A DNA stretch of 64,000 bases from Myxococcus sp. CA023 (GCF_010998615.1 NZ_JAAEAH010000037.1:1-64000); one strand, 5' to 3'. Positions 43,996 through 56,615 are shown, numbered from the stretch's first letter. The notes: a model not told the origin generated them from the sequence alone. Numbers and translations are program-made.

Positions 43996-45971
43996 GCCCC
44001 CGCTCCGAGCCCCCGGTCGAGGAAGAGGCGCGCTACCTCGCACTCCAGTCGCTGGACCCGTGCACCGCGGGCGTTCTGGAGATTCTCGTCGCCGGCTTGC
44101 ATGACGAGAGCTGGCGCGTGCGCCACGTCGCGGCGGAGGCCCTCAAGCGGATGCCCGCCTCGAGCGAGCTCGCGGCCCGGCTCATCTCCGTGCTGGGGGA
44201 GCGAGGGGAGACGGGGGCTCGGAATGCGGCGGCGGAGGCGCTCGCGGGGCTGGGCAGTGTCGCGTTGGGCCCGTTGGTGGGCCTGCTGGCCCATCCGGAC
44301 CCGGACCAACGCAAGTTCGCCGCGGACATCCTTGGCCAACTGGGGCAGCGCGAGGCGGAGGGTCCCCTGGTGCGTTCGCTCTCGGACGTGGACCTCAACG
44401 TGCGTGTGTCCGCGGCGGAGGCACTGGGACGCATCGGCGGCGCGCAAGCCGTCACCGCGCTGGAGTCGCTGCTGGCCGAACCGGAGCCGCTGCTTCGCCT
44501 GTCCGCCCTGGAAGGGTTGACGCTGCTTCAGCATGCGGCGCCCCTACCGCTGGTGAAGGCCTTGCTGGAGGACCCTCGGCTTCAGCGGAGCGCCTACCGG
44601 ATGCTGGGCCTCATTCCGGAGGCGGACGCGACGGTGCGCATCTGCCAGGGGCTCACGTCGGAGTTGCGCTCGGTGCGAGAGGCGGCGCTGTCCGCGCTGG
44701 GGACCCAGGCCGCGCGTTCCGCGGGTGCGCGGCGCGGCGAGCTCGAAGCGGTGGTGCGGAAGGCGCTCTTGCCCCTGCCCGGCATGACGCCGCGACTGAC
44801 CGAGGCGCTGGCGTCCGAGGACGTCATGGTGCGCGCGGGCACGCTGGTGGCGGTGGCCTCGCTGGGCGATGCTTCGCTGGCCGTGCCCGTGGCGGAGTGT
44901 GCGCGCGAGGCGCGGCTGCTGCGCGAGGTGCTGCGCACGCTGGGCGGGTTGGGGCCGGACGGCGGGCGCACCTTGCTTCATCACCTGCCGGACCTGTCCC
45001 TGCCGGCGCGGGCCGCCGCGGCCGAAGCGCTGGTGGACCTGGTCGACGCCTCGGCGGTGGCTCCGCTGTGCGCGTTGCTGGAGTGGGTGGAGGACGAGCT
45101 TCGCGCGGTGGTGGTGCGTGCCTTGGGGCGGACAGGTGCGGCCTCGGCGGTGTCGCCGCTCGTCGCCCTGCTGGAAGAGCCATCCCTCGCGGGTGCGGCG
45201 ACGCGCTCCCTGGCCGGGCTGGCGGAATCGTGCCGGCCGGCGGTGCTGGAGGCGCTGGAGGACGCGGTGGCGCGCAGGGCCACGCCCGCGGCGGTCGCCG
45301 CCCTGGCCCGCGTGGGCGGCGTGCCGGCCCTGCCTACGTTGAAGCGGCTGGCGCGGGACGAGGACCCTCGGTGGCGCGCGGCGGCGGTGGTGGCGGCGTG
45401 TGAGCTGGATGGCGACGTCGGTCGGGAGTTGGTGCGCGCGGCGCTCGCGGATGAGTCCGTGCCGGTGCGCATCGCGGGCACGCGGGCCCTGGCGCGACTG
45501 GGCGGACCGGACGCGGGCGCGCTGCTGTCACCGGTCCTGAGGGACGAGGACCCCTCCGTGCGGGTGGCCGCGGTGGAGGCTGCGGGGGACTGCGGCGCGT
45601 TGGACCGGGTGCCGGACCTGGTGGCCCTGACGCGGGATGCGGATGGAGCGCTGGCGGTGGCCGCGGTGCGGGCCCTGGCGCGGATGGGAGCGGCGGGCCC
45701 AGGGGTGTTGCGGGAGGCCGCGGGGCATCCGGACGTGGAGGTGGTGAAGGCGTCGCTGGTGGCGGGGGCGGAGTCGTCGGCCGGGGTGACGGTGGCGCTG
45801 TCCCTGCTGCGTCATGCGCGCTGGGATGTCCGCGCAGCGGCGGCGCGAGTGCTGGGAGATTCGGCGGGGCCTGAGTGTCTGTCCGCCGCCCGGGAGGCGC
45901 TGGAGGCGGAGTCGGACGCCCTGGCGCTGCGAGCCCTCTCCGATGCCGTGGAGCGCCTGCTCCGGCGCTGA
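43992..45971 (+). CDS. HEAT-repeat scaffold protein of the chemosensory cluster
   Basis: 659 residues made almost entirely of about 30-residue helical repeats of HEAT/PBS-lyase type (DESWRVRHVAAEALKRM, DVDLNVRVSAAEALGRIGG, DPSVRVAAVEAAGDCG, ARWDVRAAAARVLGDSAG). There is no catalytic domain, signal peptide or membrane segment. HEAT-repeat proteins act as protein-binding scaffolds. Another M. xanthus chemosensory system (Che7, with Cpc7) also uses a HEAT-like partner, from memory. Here it probably binds CheY, CheA or an output protein. Overlap with the upstream membrane protein gene suggests joint expression. Confidence 0.88.
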   Translation: MSPRSEPPVEEEARYLALQSLDPCTAGVLEILVAGLHDESWRVRHVAAEALKRMPASSELAARLISVLGERGETGARNAAAEALAGLGSVALGPLVGLLAHPDPDQRKFAADILGQLGQREAEGPLVRSLSDVDLNVRVSAAEALGRIGGAQAVTALESLLAEPEPLLRLSALEGLTLLQHAAPLPLVKALLEDPRLQRSAYRMLGLIPEADATVRICQGLTSELRSVREAALSALGTQAARSAGARRGELEAVVRKALLPLPGMTPRLTEALASEDVMVRAGTLVAVASLGDASLAVPVAECAREARLLREVLRTLGGLGPDGGRTLLHHLPDLSLPARAAAAEALVDLVDASAVAPLCALLEWVEDELRAVVVRALGRTGAASAVSPLVALLEEPSLAGAATRSLAGLAESCRPAVLEALEDAVARRATPAAVAALARVGGVPALPTLKRLARDEDPRWRAAAVVAACELDGDVGRELVRAALADESVPVRIAGTRALARLGGPDAGALLSPVLRDEDPSVRVAAVEAAGDCGALDRVPDLVALTRDADGALAVAAVRALARMGAAGPGVLREAAGHPDVEVVKASLVAGAESSAGVTVALSLLRHARWDVRAAAARVLGDSAGPECLSAAREALEAESDALALRALSDAVERLLRR

Positions 45972-45980
45972 GAGGGCTCC

Positions 45981-46853
45981 ATGGCACGCTTCGACGACGG
46001 ACGTCCGGAGATGTCAGCGGAGGAGTTCCGTCTCCTCCGGGACCACGTGTATTCGCACTGCGGCATCCTGGTGCACGAGGACATGAAGTTCGTGATGGAG
46101 CGCCGGCTGTGGCCCCGGCTGGAGTTGCTGGGGCTGCCAGACTACGGCGCGTACCACCGCCACCTGCGCTACGACGCCAACCGGCACGCCGAACTGGAGG
46201 CGGCCGTCGAATCCCTCACCACTCACGAGACGTACTTCTTCCGCGAGCCCACGCAGCTCAAGGCCTTCACGGACGAACTGTTCCCGGTGGTGGAACAGCG
46301 CAACGCGCGGCTACGGCGCCTGCGGGTGTGGTCCGCGGGGTGCTCGTCCGGGGAGGAGGCCTACACGCTGGCGATGCTCCTCAAGGACAGCCGCCGCTTC
46401 GACGACTGGGACGTGGAAGTCCTGGGCACGGACATCTCCCGGCGCGTGTTGGCTATGGCGCGGCGAGCGGAGTACGGACCTTCCGCGCTGCGCGCCACCT
46501 CGCCGGAATTGCTGGAACGCCACTTCGTTTCGCTGGGCAACAGCCGCGTGCGCGTCCGGGACGAAGTGCGCGCCTGGGTGTCGTTTGGCCACCACAACCT
46601 GCTGGACGAGGTGGGGAGCCAACTGGTGCCACGCATGGACGTGGTGTTCTGCCGCAACGTGCTCATCTACTTCGACCTGGCGGCACGCCGGAAGTTCCTG
46701 CGCATTGTTCGGGACCGGCTGGTGCCAGGGGGGTACCTGCTGCTGGGACACTCAGAGAACCTGCTGAATCTGGGCTCGGACTTCGAGTTCGTTCACCTGC
46801 GCGGGGACCTGGTGTACCGGAGGCCGGAGTTGGACGAAGGAGCGCGTCGATGA
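45981..46853 (+). CDS. cheR: Chemoreceptor methyltransferase CheR
   Basis: A 290-residue SAM-dependent methyltransferase that methylates Glu residues of chemoreceptors. EFRLLRDHVYSHCGILV (N-terminal helical domain), LTTHETYFFREPTQL, RVWSAGCSSGEEAYTLAM (SAM site), VLGTDISRRVL and MDVVFCRNVLIYFD are clear. No TPR extension follows. Overlaps cheB by ATGA. A methyltransferase in a cluster without a receptor implies receptors encoded elsewhere. Confidence 0.95.
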   Translation: MARFDDGRPEMSAEEFRLLRDHVYSHCGILVHEDMKFVMERRLWPRLELLGLPDYGAYHRHLRYDANRHAELEAAVESLTTHETYFFREPTQLKAFTDELFPVVEQRNARLRRLRVWSAGCSSGEEAYTLAMLLKDSRRFDDWDVEVLGTDISRRVLAMARRAEYGPSALRATSPELLERHFVSLGNSRVRVRDEVRAWVSFGHHNLLDEVGSQLVPRMDVVFCRNVLIYFDLAARRKFLRIVRDRLVPGGYLLLGHSENLLNLGSDFEFVHLRGDLVYRRPELDEGARR

Positions 46854-47887
46854 GCAGCAAGGGCGTCATCTCCGTACTGGTCATCGACGACTCGGCCCAC
46901 AACCGGCGCACCCTCTCCACGATGTTGGAGTCGGAGCCGGACGTGCGAGTGGTGGACCGCGCGGCGGATGGCGAAGAGGGGCTGAAGAAGGTCGTGGACC
47001 TGAAGCCCGACGTGGTGACGCTGGACCTGGAGATGCCGAAGCTCGGGGGCTACACGTTCCTCCGCCTGCTGATGCGCACGGCGCCCACACCCGTCATCGT
47101 CATCTCCAGCTATTCGCACCGCTCGGATGTCTTCAAGGCGCTGGAGTTGGGGGCGTTCGACTTCATCGCCAAGCCGCAGCACCCGACGTTCGAGGCCATG
47201 GAGGCGCTTCGGGTGGAGCTGCTGGAGAAGGTTCGGGCGGCGCGGCACGTGCGCCCCGGTTACCGGCACGCGGCGCCAGGGGCTCGCGCCATGGCGGTGG
47301 CGGGCGAGCCGCCGCTGGTGGTGGCCGTGGGCGCCTCCACGGGGGGGCCCCCCGCGGTGCAGCGGGTGCTGGAGGGACTGGCCGTGGAGCCCACGCCGTG
47401 CGTGTTGGTCTGCCAGCACATGCCGCCGCAGTTCACCCGCGCCTTCGCGGACCGGTTGGACCGCATCGGCCCCTTCACGGTGTCGGAGGCCCGTGACGGA
47501 GACCTGGTACAGCCCGGGCACGTGTACATCGCTCCAGGCGGGCGGCACATGGTGGTGGCCGAGCGGGGTTCCCGGCTGGAGCTGCACACGCCGCCGCCCA
47601 CGCCCGTGGACAAGTACGCGCCCAGCGTGGACCGCCTCTTCGCCAGCATGGCGCAGGTGCTCGGCGCCAAGGCCCTGGGGGTGGTGCTCACAGGCATGGG
47701 CGCCGACGGCGCGGAGGGCGCGCGCGCGGTGCACCGCGCTGGCGGCGAGGTCTGGGCGCAGTCGGAGGAGACCTCGGTGGTGTTCGGCATGCCGGGGGAG
47801 GCCATCGCCACCGGGGCGGTGAAGCGGGTGATTCCACTGGGTGACATCGGCCCGGCGCTCGCGGCCCTGGCGCGGCGGCGGCGCTGA
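46850..47887 (+). CDS. cheB: Chemoreceptor methylesterase/deamidase CheB
   Basis: 345 residues from the ATG overlapping cheR; the longer frame lies inside cheR. The receiver domain (VLVIDDSAHNRRTL, phospho-acceptor D59 in VTLDLEMPKLGG) is joined to the esterase domain. Its catalytic Ser is in GASTGGPPAV, His in CQHMPPQFT and Asp in LTGMGADGAEGA. Phosphorylation by CheA should raise its activity. It works against CheR in adaptation. Confidence 0.95.
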   Translation: MSSKGVISVLVIDDSAHNRRTLSTMLESEPDVRVVDRAADGEEGLKKVVDLKPDVVTLDLEMPKLGGYTFLRLLMRTAPTPVIVISSYSHRSDVFKALELGAFDFIAKPQHPTFEAMEALRVELLEKVRAARHVRPGYRHAAPGARAMAVAGEPPLVVAVGASTGGPPAVQRVLEGLAVEPTPCVLVCQHMPPQFTRAFADRLDRIGPFTVSEARDGDLVQPGHVYIAPGGRHMVVAERGSRLELHTPPPTPVDKYAPSVDRLFASMAQVLGAKALGVVLTGMGADGAEGARAVHRAGGEVWAQSEETSVVFGMPGEAIATGAVKRVIPLGDIGPALAALARRRR

Positions 47888-47928
47888 AACTCCGGCCCCT
47901 GGCGCACGGGTGCTAACGTCCCCGGTCC

Positions 47929-48309
47929 ATGACGCAGCAGATTCGAGCCTTGGTGGTGGATGACTCGCAGGCGATGCGGCGCAGCATCATGTACGCGTTG
48001 CAGCGCCTGTCCGGCGTGGTGTGTACCGAGGCCCAGGACGGCGCCGAGGGCTTGAAGAAGCTGACGCAGGGCCGCTTCGACCTGGTGCTCACGGACATCA
48101 ACATGCCACTGATGGACGGGCTGAAGCTCATCAGCCACATCCGGCAGGCGACCGAGTACCGGAACGTCCCCATCATCGTCGTCACCACGGAGGGTGCGGC
48201 GGCGGACCGGGAGCGCGCGATGAAGCTGGGCGCGAGCGCGTACCTGGTGAAACCCGTGCAGGCGAAGGTCGTGCTGGATACCGTTCGGGACCTGCTGAAG
48301 CTGGACTGA
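47929..48309 (+). CDS. CheY-like response regulator (second copy)
   Basis: A 126-residue receiver domain. ALVVDDSQAMRRSIMYAL, phospho-acceptor in LVLTDINMPLMDGLKLI, and K in AYLVKPVQAK are present. It is closer to classical CheY than the copy at 39506. With CheB and the first CheY it makes three receiver domains competing for CheA phosphate; one may be a phosphate sink. It lies 16 bases before an ABC transporter gene. Confidence 0.9.
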   Translation: MTQQIRALVVDDSQAMRRSIMYALQRLSGVVCTEAQDGAEGLKKLTQGRFDLVLTDINMPLMDGLKLISHIRQATEYRNVPIIVVTTEGAAADRERAMKLGASAYLVKPVQAKVVLDTVRDLLKLD

Positions 48310-48325
48310 AGGCGAGCGCGCACGA

Positions 48326-49075
48326 ATGGATTCCGTCCTGCGGGTGGAGGGCCTGGAGAAGGCGTACGGCGAGGTGAAGGCCGTGCAGGGGCTTACCTTC
48401 GAGGTGGCGCCCGGCGAGGTGCTCGGGTTGGTGGGGCCCAACGGCGCGGGGAAGACGTCCACGTTGCGGTGCCTGGCGGGCATCCTGCCGCCCAGCTCGG
48501 GCCGCATCCTGGTCGCGGGATATGACTTGTCGCGGACGCCGGTGGACGCGAAGCGTGCGCTGGCCTTCCTGCCGGACGAGCCGCGCTTCTTTGAATACCT
48601 CACGGTGTGGGAGCACCTGAACTTCACGGCGCGGCTCTACGGCGTGGAGGACTGGGAGGAGCGGGGCCGCGCGCTGCTGGAGGAGATGGAGCTGACGGGC
48701 AAGGAGAAGTCCCTGCCGGGCGAGCTGTCACGAGGCATGAAGCAGAAGCTGTCCATCGCCTGTGGCTTCCTGCATTCGCCAAAGCTCATCCTCCTGGACG
48801 AGCCACTCACCGGCCTGGACCCCATCGGCATCCGGCGGATGAAGGCGTCGCTGCGGCGCCGGGCGGAGCAGGGCGCGGCCCTGGTGTTGTCCTCGCATCT
48901 GCTGCCGCTGGTGGAGGAGTTGTGCCACCGGCTGCTCGTCATCGCGGGCGGCAAGGCCATGGCGCTGGGCAGCCTGGAAGACATCCGCGCGCGACTGAGT
49001 GGCGCGGAAGGGGAGCACGCCTCGCTGGAAGAGCTCTTCGTCCGAATCACCAGCGCGGGAACGCAGGCGCCGTGA
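48326..49075 (+). CDS. ABC transporter ATP-binding protein
   Basis: 249 residues with Walker A GPNGAGKTST, signature LSRGMKQKLSIA, Walker B LILLDEPLTGLDP and H-loop LSSHLLPLVEEL. It is of the DrrA/CcmA-like type that works with ABC-2 membrane proteins. The permease gene overlaps by GTGA. Position directly after cheY suggests co-transcription with the chemosensory genes, but a functional link is unproven. Substrate unknown. Confidence 0.9.
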   Translation: MDSVLRVEGLEKAYGEVKAVQGLTFEVAPGEVLGLVGPNGAGKTSTLRCLAGILPPSSGRILVAGYDLSRTPVDAKRALAFLPDEPRFFEYLTVWEHLNFTARLYGVEDWEERGRALLEEMELTGKEKSLPGELSRGMKQKLSIACGFLHSPKLILLDEPLTGLDPIGIRRMKASLRRRAEQGAALVLSSHLLPLVEELCHRLLVIAGGKAMALGSLEDIRARLSGAEGEHASLEELFVRITSAGTQAP

Positions 49076-50802
49076 GCTTCCCTCGCGCGGTGGCCTTCCT
49101 CTGGGCCGCGACCTGGCGCAATCGCATCCGGCGGCAGTTGGAGCGGCTGCGCAAGCCGCGCTACCTCCTGGGCGCGCTGGTGGGCGCGGCGTATCTCTAT
49201 TCCGTCTTCTTCCGGCGTTTGGACTTCCGTGGGTCGGTGGGCACGGTGTCCGAGGGTGTGCGGTTGTTCGCCGAGTTGTCGCTGGTCGGCTCCGCGCTGG
49301 GGACATTGTTCGCCGCGTGGGCGCTGGGCCGGGACCGGCCGTCGCTGACATTCTCGGAGACGGAGGTGGTGCAACTCTTCCCCGCGCCGGTCCCTCGCAG
49401 GGCCCTGCTGCAATACAAGCTGGTGCGCGGGCTCCTGGGCACGTCGCTGGGCGCGCTGTTCGCCACGCTGTTCCTCGGGAGGACCATCAGCCCGCACCCC
49501 GCCCTCTTCTTCGTGGGGGCGTGTCTGGCCTTGGGCACGCTCTATCTGCACTCGACGGCGGCGTCCTTCGTGCGCACGCGGCTGTCGGCATGGGGCCTCT
49601 GGGGCCAAGTGGTCCGCTGGGGCTCGGTGGGGGGTGTCCTGGCGCTCGTGGTGCTGGCGGTGTTCACCTCGCTGCGAGAGCACCCGGTGCCCGAGGACCT
49701 CTCGTCAGGCCGCGCGCTTCGCGGGTGGTTGCAGGCGCTGATGGCGTCACCCGGCGTGGCGGCCGTGTTGTGGCCGGGCCGGCTGCTGGTGGCGCCAGCG
49801 CTGGCGCAGAGCGTGGGCGACTTCCTGTGGGCCCTGCCACCGGTGTTGGCGCTGATGGCGGCGCACTACGGCTGGGTGCTCTGGGCCGAAGTTCCGTTCG
49901 AGGAGACGGCGGTGGTGCGCGCGGAGTCCCGCTCACGGGAGCGCATGCTGCGGGCCTCGGGGCGGATGACGCGTGTGGGCTCGCTCACGTTGAGCCGCCC
50001 TCCATTCCGGCTGCTGCCTCGAGGCCGACCGGAGGTGGCGCTCATCTGGAAGAACCTGATTGCGCGCAAGCGGATGGGGGGCGGGTTCGCGGTGTTCCTC
50101 GCCTTCATCATCCTGGGCGGTGCCATCGCGGCGATGATGGGCGACACGCGTCTGTTCACGGACACGCGGCGGGTGCTCGGGCCGGTGGCGCTGGCGTTGT
50201 CGGTGATGCTGACGGTGGTGGGGCCGAGCGCGTTCCGCATGGACCTGCGGATGGACCTGCCCAAGCTGGACCTGCTGCGCGCCATGCCACTGACAGGACG
50301 GCAGGTGGTGCGCGCGCAGTTGGCGGCATCCTCGCTGGCCCTGACCTCGTTCCAGCTCGCGTTGTTGGCGGTGGCGCTCGTCCTGGGGCCCGGCGTGGAG
50401 GCCTCGCGCCTGGGCGGCTGGTGGTGGCCAGGAGGGCTGGCGCTGGCGTTCCTGCTTCCGGCCGTGTCGCTGTCGGGCCTCTTCGTGCAGAACGCCGCGG
50501 TGGTCCTCTTTCCCTCGTGGGTACCGGCGGACACAGGCGAGCGGGCACGCGGCATCGAGGCGATGGGCCAGCGCCTGCTGGCCGTTGTGGGCACGCTGGT
50601 GGTGATGCTGGTGGGGTTGATTCCCGCGGGGCTGGTGGCGCTCGTGGTGGGCCTCCCTGCGTCGACGCTGTTGGGCCCCTGGGCCCTGCCCGTTGCGGGC
50701 TTCGTCGCGGCGGGTGTGTTGGTGGGGGAGGTGTGGCTGGGGGTCATGGCGCTGGGCCATGCCTTCGAGCGCCTGGATGTCTCCGAGGACCGGCCAGAAT
50801 AG
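49072..50802 (+). CDS. ABC transporter membrane protein
   Basis: 576 residues from a GTG overlapping the ATPase stop. About 10-12 hydrophobic segments are seen, in two groups separated by a soluble region near residues 280-335. TYPE-2 exporter-like features include ALIWKNLIARKRMGGG and LRMDLPKLDLLRAMPLTGRQ, the latter typical of large ABC-2 type permeases, which place a cytosolic coupling helix there. The specific substrate is unknown. The longer frame beginning at 48607 is out of frame with the ATPase and not real. Confidence 0.85.
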   Translation: MSFPRAVAFLWAATWRNRIRRQLERLRKPRYLLGALVGAAYLYSVFFRRLDFRGSVGTVSEGVRLFAELSLVGSALGTLFAAWALGRDRPSLTFSETEVVQLFPAPVPRRALLQYKLVRGLLGTSLGALFATLFLGRTISPHPALFFVGACLALGTLYLHSTAASFVRTRLSAWGLWGQVVRWGSVGGVLALVVLAVFTSLREHPVPEDLSSGRALRGWLQALMASPGVAAVLWPGRLLVAPALAQSVGDFLWALPPVLALMAAHYGWVLWAEVPFEETAVVRAESRSRERMLRASGRMTRVGSLTLSRPPFRLLPRGRPEVALIWKNLIARKRMGGGFAVFLAFIILGGAIAAMMGDTRLFTDTRRVLGPVALALSVMLTVVGPSAFRMDLRMDLPKLDLLRAMPLTGRQVVRAQLAASSLALTSFQLALLAVALVLGPGVEASRLGGWWWPGGLALAFLLPAVSLSGLFVQNAAVVLFPSWVPADTGERARGIEAMGQRLLAVVGTLVVMLVGLIPAGLVALVVGLPASTLLGPWALPVAGFVAAGVLVGEVWLGVMALGHAFERLDVSEDRPE

Positions 50803-50896
50803 GTCGTCCCGCGTTCGCTCCTGGACGTGCGCGTGCTTTGCGGTGGTGGGGCTCCTGGGCGCGGATTATCCGGGCCGTTTCCGGGAGGAGACGCGC

Positions 50897-51787
50897 ATGA
50901 AGGTGGGATTCATTGGCCTGGGCAACATGGGACTGCCCATGGCGGCGAGCCTGGCGGCCGCGGGGCACGGGCTGACGGTGTGGAACCGCACGGAGTCCAA
51001 GGCCGCGCCGTTGAAGGAGAAGGGGGCGCGCGTCGCCCGCAGCCCCGCGGAGGCGGCTCGCGGCGCGGAGGTCGTCTTCAGCATGCTGGCGGACGATGCG
51101 GCCGTGACATCCGCGGTGTTCGGCCAGGACGGCCTCCAGGCGGGACTGGCGCCGGGCGCGGTGCACGTCTCGTCGAGCACGCTCTCCGTGGCGCTTTCCG
51201 AACGGTTGGCGGAGGCGCATGCGAGCGCCGGCCAGCGGTATCTCTCCGCGCCGGTGTTCGGGCGACCTACCGCCGCGGCGTCGAAGCAGTTGTGGGTGGT
51301 GGCCGCCGGTCCGAAGCAGGACGTGGACCGCTGCCGACCGCTGCTGGAGGCGCTGGGGCGCGGCCTCACCGTGCTGGGTGACAGTGCCCCGGCGGCCAAC
51401 GTCGTGAAGTTGTCGGGCAACTTCCTCATCGCGTCGATGATGGAGGCGCTCGCCGAGTCCTTCGCCCTGACGCGCAAGTCCGGCATCGAGCCGAAGGTGT
51501 TCCTGGAGGTCTTCCAATCCGTCTTCGCGCGCTCACCCATCTTCGAGGGGTACGCGCAGCTCATCGCCGAGGAGAAGTACAGCCCGGCGGGCTTCAAGAT
51601 GCGGCTGGGCCTCAAGGACGTGGAGCTCGTCCTGGGCGCCGCGCGCACCGCCGAGGTGCCCATGCCCCTGGCCAGCCTCGTGAAGGACCAGTTCCTGGGA
51701 GGCGTCGCGCAGGGCCACGGCGATTTGGACTGGTCCGCGCTGGGGGCGCTCGTCGCCGAACGGGCCGGGCTGAAGCAGGGCGGCTGA
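50897..51787 (+). CDS. Beta-hydroxyacid dehydrogenase family NAD(P)-dependent oxidoreductase
   Basis: 296 residues starting at the ATG behind GGGAGGAG. The N-terminal Rossmann motif is VGFIGLGNMGLPMAASL, then VWNRTESKAAPL, VSSSTLSVALSERL and the catalytic Lys in ANVVKLSGNFLIASM. It belongs to the 3-hydroxyisobutyrate/glyoxylate reductase-like group; substrate cannot be fixed. It ends before a strong hairpin and is convergent with the SusD-like gene. Confidence 0.9.
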   Translation: MKVGFIGLGNMGLPMAASLAAAGHGLTVWNRTESKAAPLKEKGARVARSPAEAARGAEVVFSMLADDAAVTSAVFGQDGLQAGLAPGAVHVSSSTLSVALSERLAEAHASAGQRYLSAPVFGRPTAAASKQLWVVAAGPKQDVDRCRPLLEALGRGLTVLGDSAPAANVVKLSGNFLIASMMEALAESFALTRKSGIEPKVFLEVFQSVFARSPIFEGYAQLIAEEKYSPAGFKMRLGLKDVELVLGAARTAEVPMPLASLVKDQFLGGVAQGHGDLDWSALGALVAERAGLKQGG

Positions 51788-51795
51788 GCGCCCGC

Positions 51796-51832
51796 GCTCC
51801 AGGTGCACGCCTGACTGCCGTGCACCTGGAGC
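51796..51832. terminator. Bidirectional terminator hairpin
   Basis: GCTCCAGGTGCACG and CGTGCACCTGGAGC form a perfect 14-bp stem around a 9-base loop, between convergent genes. Only a short T run (TTC) follows, but the stem is the strongest in this part of the window. Confidence 0.75.
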
Positions 51833-51853
51833 TTCAAAGACTGCGCGGAGCGC

Positions 51854-53197
51854 CTACTGCCGCGCGTTCATTTCCGCTGCGGGGATGGGGAAGCGCTCGT
51901 GGGGCGCGATGTCCGGGTCCAGCTCGCGGGGGAGCGTGTCGAGCCGCCCGTAGCGCCGCAGGTCGATCCACCGGTGGCCGCCTTCGAACAGGAGCGAGTA
52001 CCGTTTCTGCTTCAGCAGTTCGTCCAGGGCGTTCGTCTCATCGATGTCCAGGCGCGGGGCCAGCCGGCCCGACGTGGTGCGGATGAAGTTGAGGTCGTCC
52101 GCGGCCGGCCCGAAGTTCCGAGCACCGATGTTGGCCTCGGCGCGCAGGAGGATGAGCTCCTCGTTGCGGATGATGGTCACTGGCGAGTTGTTCGTGGGGT
52201 AGATGCGGAAGCGCCACTCAGTAGACAGCTTCCCGTCCGCCGCGGTCCGGACCGCGGGCAGGCGCGTGAGCTTCCGGACCACGCGGTCATCCACGGTGCC
52301 ATCTTCCTGGAGCTCCGCGTCGGTGACGATCGACGGGTGCGCGTAGACGTTGACGCTGATGAGGCCATTGTCGGTGTCGCCGGAGTTCGTCCCGAACGAG
52401 TGATAGATGCCCAGCTCCAACGGCTGAGTCTGGTTGAGGAAGGACTGGCTCAGGGCGGTGAGCGCCTCGGGGTAGCGCCCCCGGTACACCGCCACCCGTG
52501 CGGCGAGCGCGCGGTTGAACTGCCGGAACGTCGTGGGCGTGTTGAATCCGGCGAAGCCCGGGCTGAGCTGGAAGGGGAACGTCTCCCCCGCGTTCCCCAG
52601 GTGAGCGTGGCCCTCGTCGAGCAGCGCGGCGATTCGCTCGAACACCGCCTCCTTGCCCACGATGGGGGCCAGTTGGCCAATGGGCAGGTTGACGTCGATG
52701 GGGGCCCCTTCGGTGTCCCGCGTGTTGATGACCACGAGGAAGTCCAGGGCCTGCATCGTCTTCGCGAAGCCGCGGAGGCCCTCCTTCTCAGCGTCGGGCG
52801 TGTTGGGGACCTTGTCCAGGGAGTCCAGCAGCGCGTTGGCGTTGCGGATGTTCAGGTAGGGGTTGGTCCAGTGATTGCCGCCGAACGCCGGGCCGCCAGG
52901 GTCCAGGGTAGGGCCCAGCAGTTCGCCGACGGCGCGCGGGTCCGCGGGATCGAAGACATACGCCTCGCGCCCGATGATGCCGAGCTGGGCCACGTAGCCG
53001 TTGGGAGCGGCGACACCAGCGCGGTGGCCGAGGAGCAAGCCCGTGGCGGCGGTGAGCACCGCGGGGCGCGTGGGCCGCTCGCGGAAGTCATCGAGGCTGG
53101 GGTTGTTCAGGTCCGGGACGTCCAGGCTCCCGCAGCCGCTCAGGCCCAGGACGGTGAAGAGCCCCACGAATGCCTTCTTGGTCAGTTGGATGGTCAT
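51854..53197 (-). CDS. SusD/RagB family outer-membrane lipoprotein
   Basis: 447 residues with a signal peptide and lipobox LSGC-G. LDVPDLNNPSLDDF after the Cys, a TPR-rich middle, and the C-terminal NEELILLRAEANIGARNFGPAADDLNFIR then LLKQKRYSLLFEGGHRWIDLRRYG are the standard SusD/RagB motifs. SusD caps the SusC pore and helps bind the substrate at the surface. These proteins are typical of Bacteroidetes and uncommon in myxobacteria. The gene follows the SusC-like gene by three bases. No glycosidase or peptidase is nearby to name a substrate. Confidence 0.9.
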   Translation of the reverse strand: MTIQLTKKAFVGLFTVLGLSGCGSLDVPDLNNPSLDDFRERPTRPAVLTAATGLLLGHRAGVAAPNGYVAQLGIIGREAYVFDPADPRAVGELLGPTLDPGGPAFGGNHWTNPYLNIRNANALLDSLDKVPNTPDAEKEGLRGFAKTMQALDFLVVINTRDTEGAPIDVNLPIGQLAPIVGKEAVFERIAALLDEGHAHLGNAGETFPFQLSPGFAGFNTPTTFRQFNRALAARVAVYRGRYPEALTALSQSFLNQTQPLELGIYHSFGTNSGDTDNGLISVNVYAHPSIVTDAELQEDGTVDDRVVRKLTRLPAVRTAADGKLSTEWRFRIYPTNNSPVTIIRNEELILLRAEANIGARNFGPAADDLNFIRTTSGRLAPRLDIDETNALDELLKQKRYSLLFEGGHRWIDLRRYGRLDTLPRELDPDIAPHERFPIPAAEMNARQ

Positions 53198-53200
53198 GGC

Positions 53201-56248
<3,048 letters not shown>

Positions 56249-56615
56249 TCGGTCCTCACTCGCTGCGGATGGACGGCTCCCCCCCAAGGCAGGATGCCGG
56301 TGAGGTGAATCGTCACTGGGGCAACGATTGGCCGTCAACGGCATATCCTCACTTTTATTGCTAATCTTTGAATCCAGGTTGGCGGGAATGTTTGCCCACC
56401 GCTGGAGCCCGAGGGATTTGCGCCTGTCATCAGCGAGGCCGCGGCGCGTCACTGGCTGAAGAAGCGGGGCGGTCGTTGGAGGGCCGAGGAAGGCGGCCGG
56501 GGCCCCGGGGGCCCCCCCGTCAGTCGTCCCAGGGGCCGTCGTCCGCTCGGGACGGATTTGTCCCGGCGAGACTAGTTGCCTGGGGCACGTCCCCCCTCTA
56601 AGAGACTCGATAGAT
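56249..56615. other. Divergent intergenic region before leuS and the SusC gene
   Basis: About 370 bases. The half near the SusC gene is AT-richer than its surroundings (for example TTTTATTGCTAATCTTTGAA around 56352-56371) and probably holds its promoter. The half near leuS is very GC-rich with no leader structure that I can identify; no T-box was seen. Confidence 0.4.

Noticed and set aside
56400-56615. T-box leader before leuS
   Set aside because: No T-box motif (UGGNACCGCG-type) or specifier loop is visible; such leaders are not usual in proteobacteria.
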